Source: an uncultured Angelakisella sp. (GTDB lineage Bacteria; Bacillota; Clostridia; Oscillospirales; Ruminococcaceae). From it: a DNA stretch of 7,953 bases. Below the pieces are notes generated by a model. That model saw only the letters and a list, made by a program, of their open reading frames with translations, was not told where the DNA came from and did not search any database. Numbering within the stretch: position 1 is the stretch's first letter; every line of letters begins with the position of its first letter. The DNA is taken from positions 1 through 7,953 of the forward strand of contig CAJFUT010000253.1 in the NCBI GenBank assembly GCA_904420255.1, read 5' to 3'. A program made the translations under genes and the position numbers. Shown in pieces: positions 7,290-7,953 of the stretch.

Positions 7290-7313
7290 AAAAAGACAGG
7301 GGCTTATGCCCCC
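7290..7313 (-). terminator. Possible weak terminator or attenuator after tetR
   Basis: On the - strand GGGGC-ATAA-GCCCC (7312-7299) forms a 5-bp GC stem with a 4-nt loop that overlaps the TetR stop codon, followed after 4 nt by TTTTT (7294-7290). The stem is short and the T-run is offset, so termination may be partial and leave some read-through into the ABC genes. Confidence 0.4.
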
Positions 7314-7921
7314 ATCAATTTCAGCCATCCGGCGGTATAGAAATCCCGGAGCTGGTCCACATCCCGCAGCGCCTGTTCCCGGGGCATATCGTGGACGGCG
7401 ATCTCAAAAAGGCCGTTGAACATACCGCTTGCGATGATATGGCAGAGGGACCGGCTCAGCTCCGGCACCTCCCGGCCCAGGCGGCGGAGCACCTCCATGT
7501 ATTGCAGGGTGTACTCCACTTCCGTTTCCACCATGTTGTGGACAAAGTGTTCATAGCTGGTGCCCTCCGCCCGGCAGAGGAGCAGCTTCACCGGCTCCCG
7601 GTGGGCGCAGATGTAATCCACCATCCAATGGACGCAGGAGGAGGACTCCACCCCCATGTGTTCCGGCTGGTCCTCCTCGGGCAGCTCAGCAAAGGTGGTC
7701 TGGGCCTCCATGAACTTCCCCATCATGGCGGCGGCGTGGGGCTCCACAATGGAGGCGAAAAGGGCCTCCTTGCTGGAAAAATAACCGTAGAACGCCCCGG
7801 TGGTCACCCCGGCGTTCTTCACAATCTGCCGCAGGGAAGCCCCCAGAAAGCCCTTGTCCAGGAACTCTGTCAGGGCGGCCTGCTGAATCCTCTCCAATGT
7901 GGCGGTGGATCTCTCCTCCAT
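7304..7921 (-). CDS. TetR/AcrR-family transcriptional regulator
   Basis: DNA-binding repressor-type regulator of 205 residues, a normal TetR length. The N-terminal helix-turn-helix is clear at about residues 28-55: ASLRQIVKNAGVTTGAFYGYFSSKEALF in two parts, with the family hallmark G-x-F-Y-x-Y-F-x-S-K-E-x-L. The C-terminal part (about 60-205) is the variable ligand/dimerisation domain, containing Cys and His residues (SSSCVHWM, CAHRE, CRAEG) whose role is unknown. An in-frame ATG exists at 7933, but I prefer ATG at 7921 because GGAGG (7931-7927) sits 5 nt before it, while the upper ATG has no Shine-Dalgarno and lies within an operator-like palindrome. It precedes two ABC genes on the same strand and probably represses them, and itself, until a ligand binds. 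Confidence 0.92.
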   Translation of the reverse strand: MEERSTATLERIQQAALTEFLDKGFLGASLRQIVKNAGVTTGAFYGYFSSKEALFASIVEPHAAAMMGKFMEAQTTFAELPEEDQPEHMGVESSSCVHWMVDYICAHREPVKLLLCRAEGTSYEHFVHNMVETEVEYTLQYMEVLRRLGREVPELSRSLCHIIASGMFNGLFEIAVHDMPREQALRDVDQLRDFYTAGWLKLMGA

Positions 7922-7926
7922 GGCGT

Positions 7927-7931
7927 CCTCC
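7927..7931 (-). promoter_or_regulatory. Ribosome binding site fixing the TetR start
   Basis: Read on the - strand this is GGAGG followed by a 5-nt spacer and ATG at 7921-7919. It overlaps the G of the alternative upper ATG (7933-7931), so it can serve only the lower start. Confidence 0.65.
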
Positions 7932-7948
7932 ATATAACACAGTTATAT
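7932..7948. promoter_or_regulatory. Putative TetR autoregulatory operator
   Basis: ATATAACACAGTTATAT is a perfect inverted repeat with 7-nt arms (7932-7938, 7942-7948) and a 3-nt centre, 11 nt upstream of the preferred TetR start. The motif ATATAAC repeats at 7945-7951, giving an overlapping second palindrome GTTATATAAC (7942-7951) and a 13-nt direct repeat of ATATAACAC (7932-7940, 7945-7953). The pattern may continue beyond the window. It shares the GTTA/TAAC half-site with the operator before the ABC genes, though spacing differs. AT-rich TATAAC could also be part of a -10 box. Confidence 0.55.
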
Positions 7949-7953
7949 AACAC

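Noticed and set aside
1..7953. A link between the redox operon and the ABC genes as one iron-acquisition system (reduction plus siderophore uptake)
   Set aside because: The two blocks are convergent, separated by a terminator and have separate regulation; nothing in the sequence ties them together beyond proximity.

Overview
The window is a dense, GC-rich stretch of bacterial chromosome. Two gene blocks converge on a shared terminator near 3.64 kb. Strong AGGAGG-type ribosome binding sites, one TTG start, stop/start overlaps, a lipobox lipoprotein, a DUF4405 membrane protein and clostridial-style small flavodoxins together suggest a high-GC anaerobic Firmicute, most like the Oscillospiraceae. 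That placement is inference from gene style. No rRNA, tRNA, mobile element, CRISPR array or tandem repeat array was seen.

Left block (+ strand, 1-3546) is a redox gene set. It has a lipoprotein joining a flavodoxin-like domain to a cyclophilin-like domain (5' end cut by the window), a 163-residue flavodoxin, a multi-histidine DUF4405 membrane protein, an unrecognised 52-residue ORF that fits tightly between its neighbours, and a YajO-like aldo/keto reductase. Gaps are 22 nt, then a 1-nt overlap (TGATG), then a 4-nt overlap (ATGA), then 12 nt, so one transcript with translational coupling is likely. Its promoter lies upstream of the window. The order suggests an extracytoplasmic flavoprotein, a possibly haem-binding membrane protein and cytosolic redox enzymes working together, but this is inference.

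Right block (- strand, 7953 down to 3709) is a TetR-family regulator followed by two full-length ABC half-transporters (fused membrane and ATPase domains) that overlap by 4 nt and should form a heterodimer. They resemble the exporter-fold siderophore transporter group (YbtPQ/IrtAB-like), though a multidrug or peptide role is not excluded. Two perfect inverted repeats fit TetR-type operators: TTAGTTA-TTGC-TAACTAA between tetR and the first ABC gene, and ATATAAC-ACA-GTTATAT just in front of tetR. A small GC hairpin with a T-run at the end of tetR may act as an attenuator or weak terminator.

Between the blocks (3547-3708) lies a 14-bp hairpin that can serve as a bidirectional terminator. Overall this is a fairly ordinary metabolic and transport region. 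The points most worth a second look are the secreted flavodoxin/membrane-histidine/oxidoreductase operon, the 52-residue ORF, the unusual D-loop in one ABC subunit and the two-operator layout around tetR.
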